Positions 6,645 through 6,648 of a stretch of DNA of 6,648 nucleotides are shown in pieces. The stretch spans positions 1-6,648 of the forward strand of contig SLNI01000103.1 of NCBI GenBank assembly GCA_007133115.1. Direction: 5' to 3'. Made by a program: the position numbers and the translations under genes. The notes beneath the pieces were generated by a model. That model saw nothing but the letters and a program-made list of their open reading frames with translations. It had not been told where the DNA came from and searched no databases. Within the stretch, counting starts at the first letter, position 1; every line of letters starts with the position of its first letter. Origin of the DNA: Thioalkalivibrio sp. (lineage in GTDB: Bacteria; Pseudomonadota; Gammaproteobacteria; Ectothiorhodospirales; Ectothiorhodospiraceae).

Positions 6645-6648
6645 GCCG

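Overview
The window is an ordinary-looking stretch of chromosome from a GC-rich gammaproteobacterium. The evidence is high GC with strong G/C preference at third codon positions, and SohB, PerM and RNase G proteins that align closely with my memory of the E. coli proteins. A Chromatiales/Ectothiorhodospiraceae-like host is a guess from overall flavour only. I see no insertion sequence, tRNA, rRNA, CRISPR array or integrase. Eight protein genes fill almost all of the sequence.

Layout: (1) the 5' part of sohB on the minus strand (1-563), cut by the window edge; (2) a small plus-strand gene (630-962) with an ORF6N/KilA-N-like N-terminal-domain signature, divergent from sohB; (3) a minus-strand TM2-domain membrane protein (979-1557), convergent with gene 2; (4) a 130-bp divergent intergenic region; (5) five plus-strand genes in a row: a LysR regulator of the CysL-like type (1688-2665), a class I glutamine amidotransferase-fold protein that has lost its nucleophile (2757-3497), a 129-residue protein of unknown function (3561-3950), perM of the AI-2E exporter family (3947-5083, ATGA overlap with the previous gene) and rng encoding RNase G (5160-6644).

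The functional links are modest. The small protein and PerM are translationally coupled and probably co-regulated. The LysR regulator and the pseudo-amidotransferase are adjacent on one strand and could form a regulatory pair, but nothing in the sequence proves it. RNase G may be read from the same transcript, since no convincing terminator separates it from perM.

I did not find a clear new multi-gene system. The items most worth a second look are the amidotransferase fold with a Gly in place of Cys and an Arg in place of His, the chromosomal ORF6N-like small protein that overlaps an antisense frame, the extra CxxC motif in RNase G, and the unknown protein coupled to perM.
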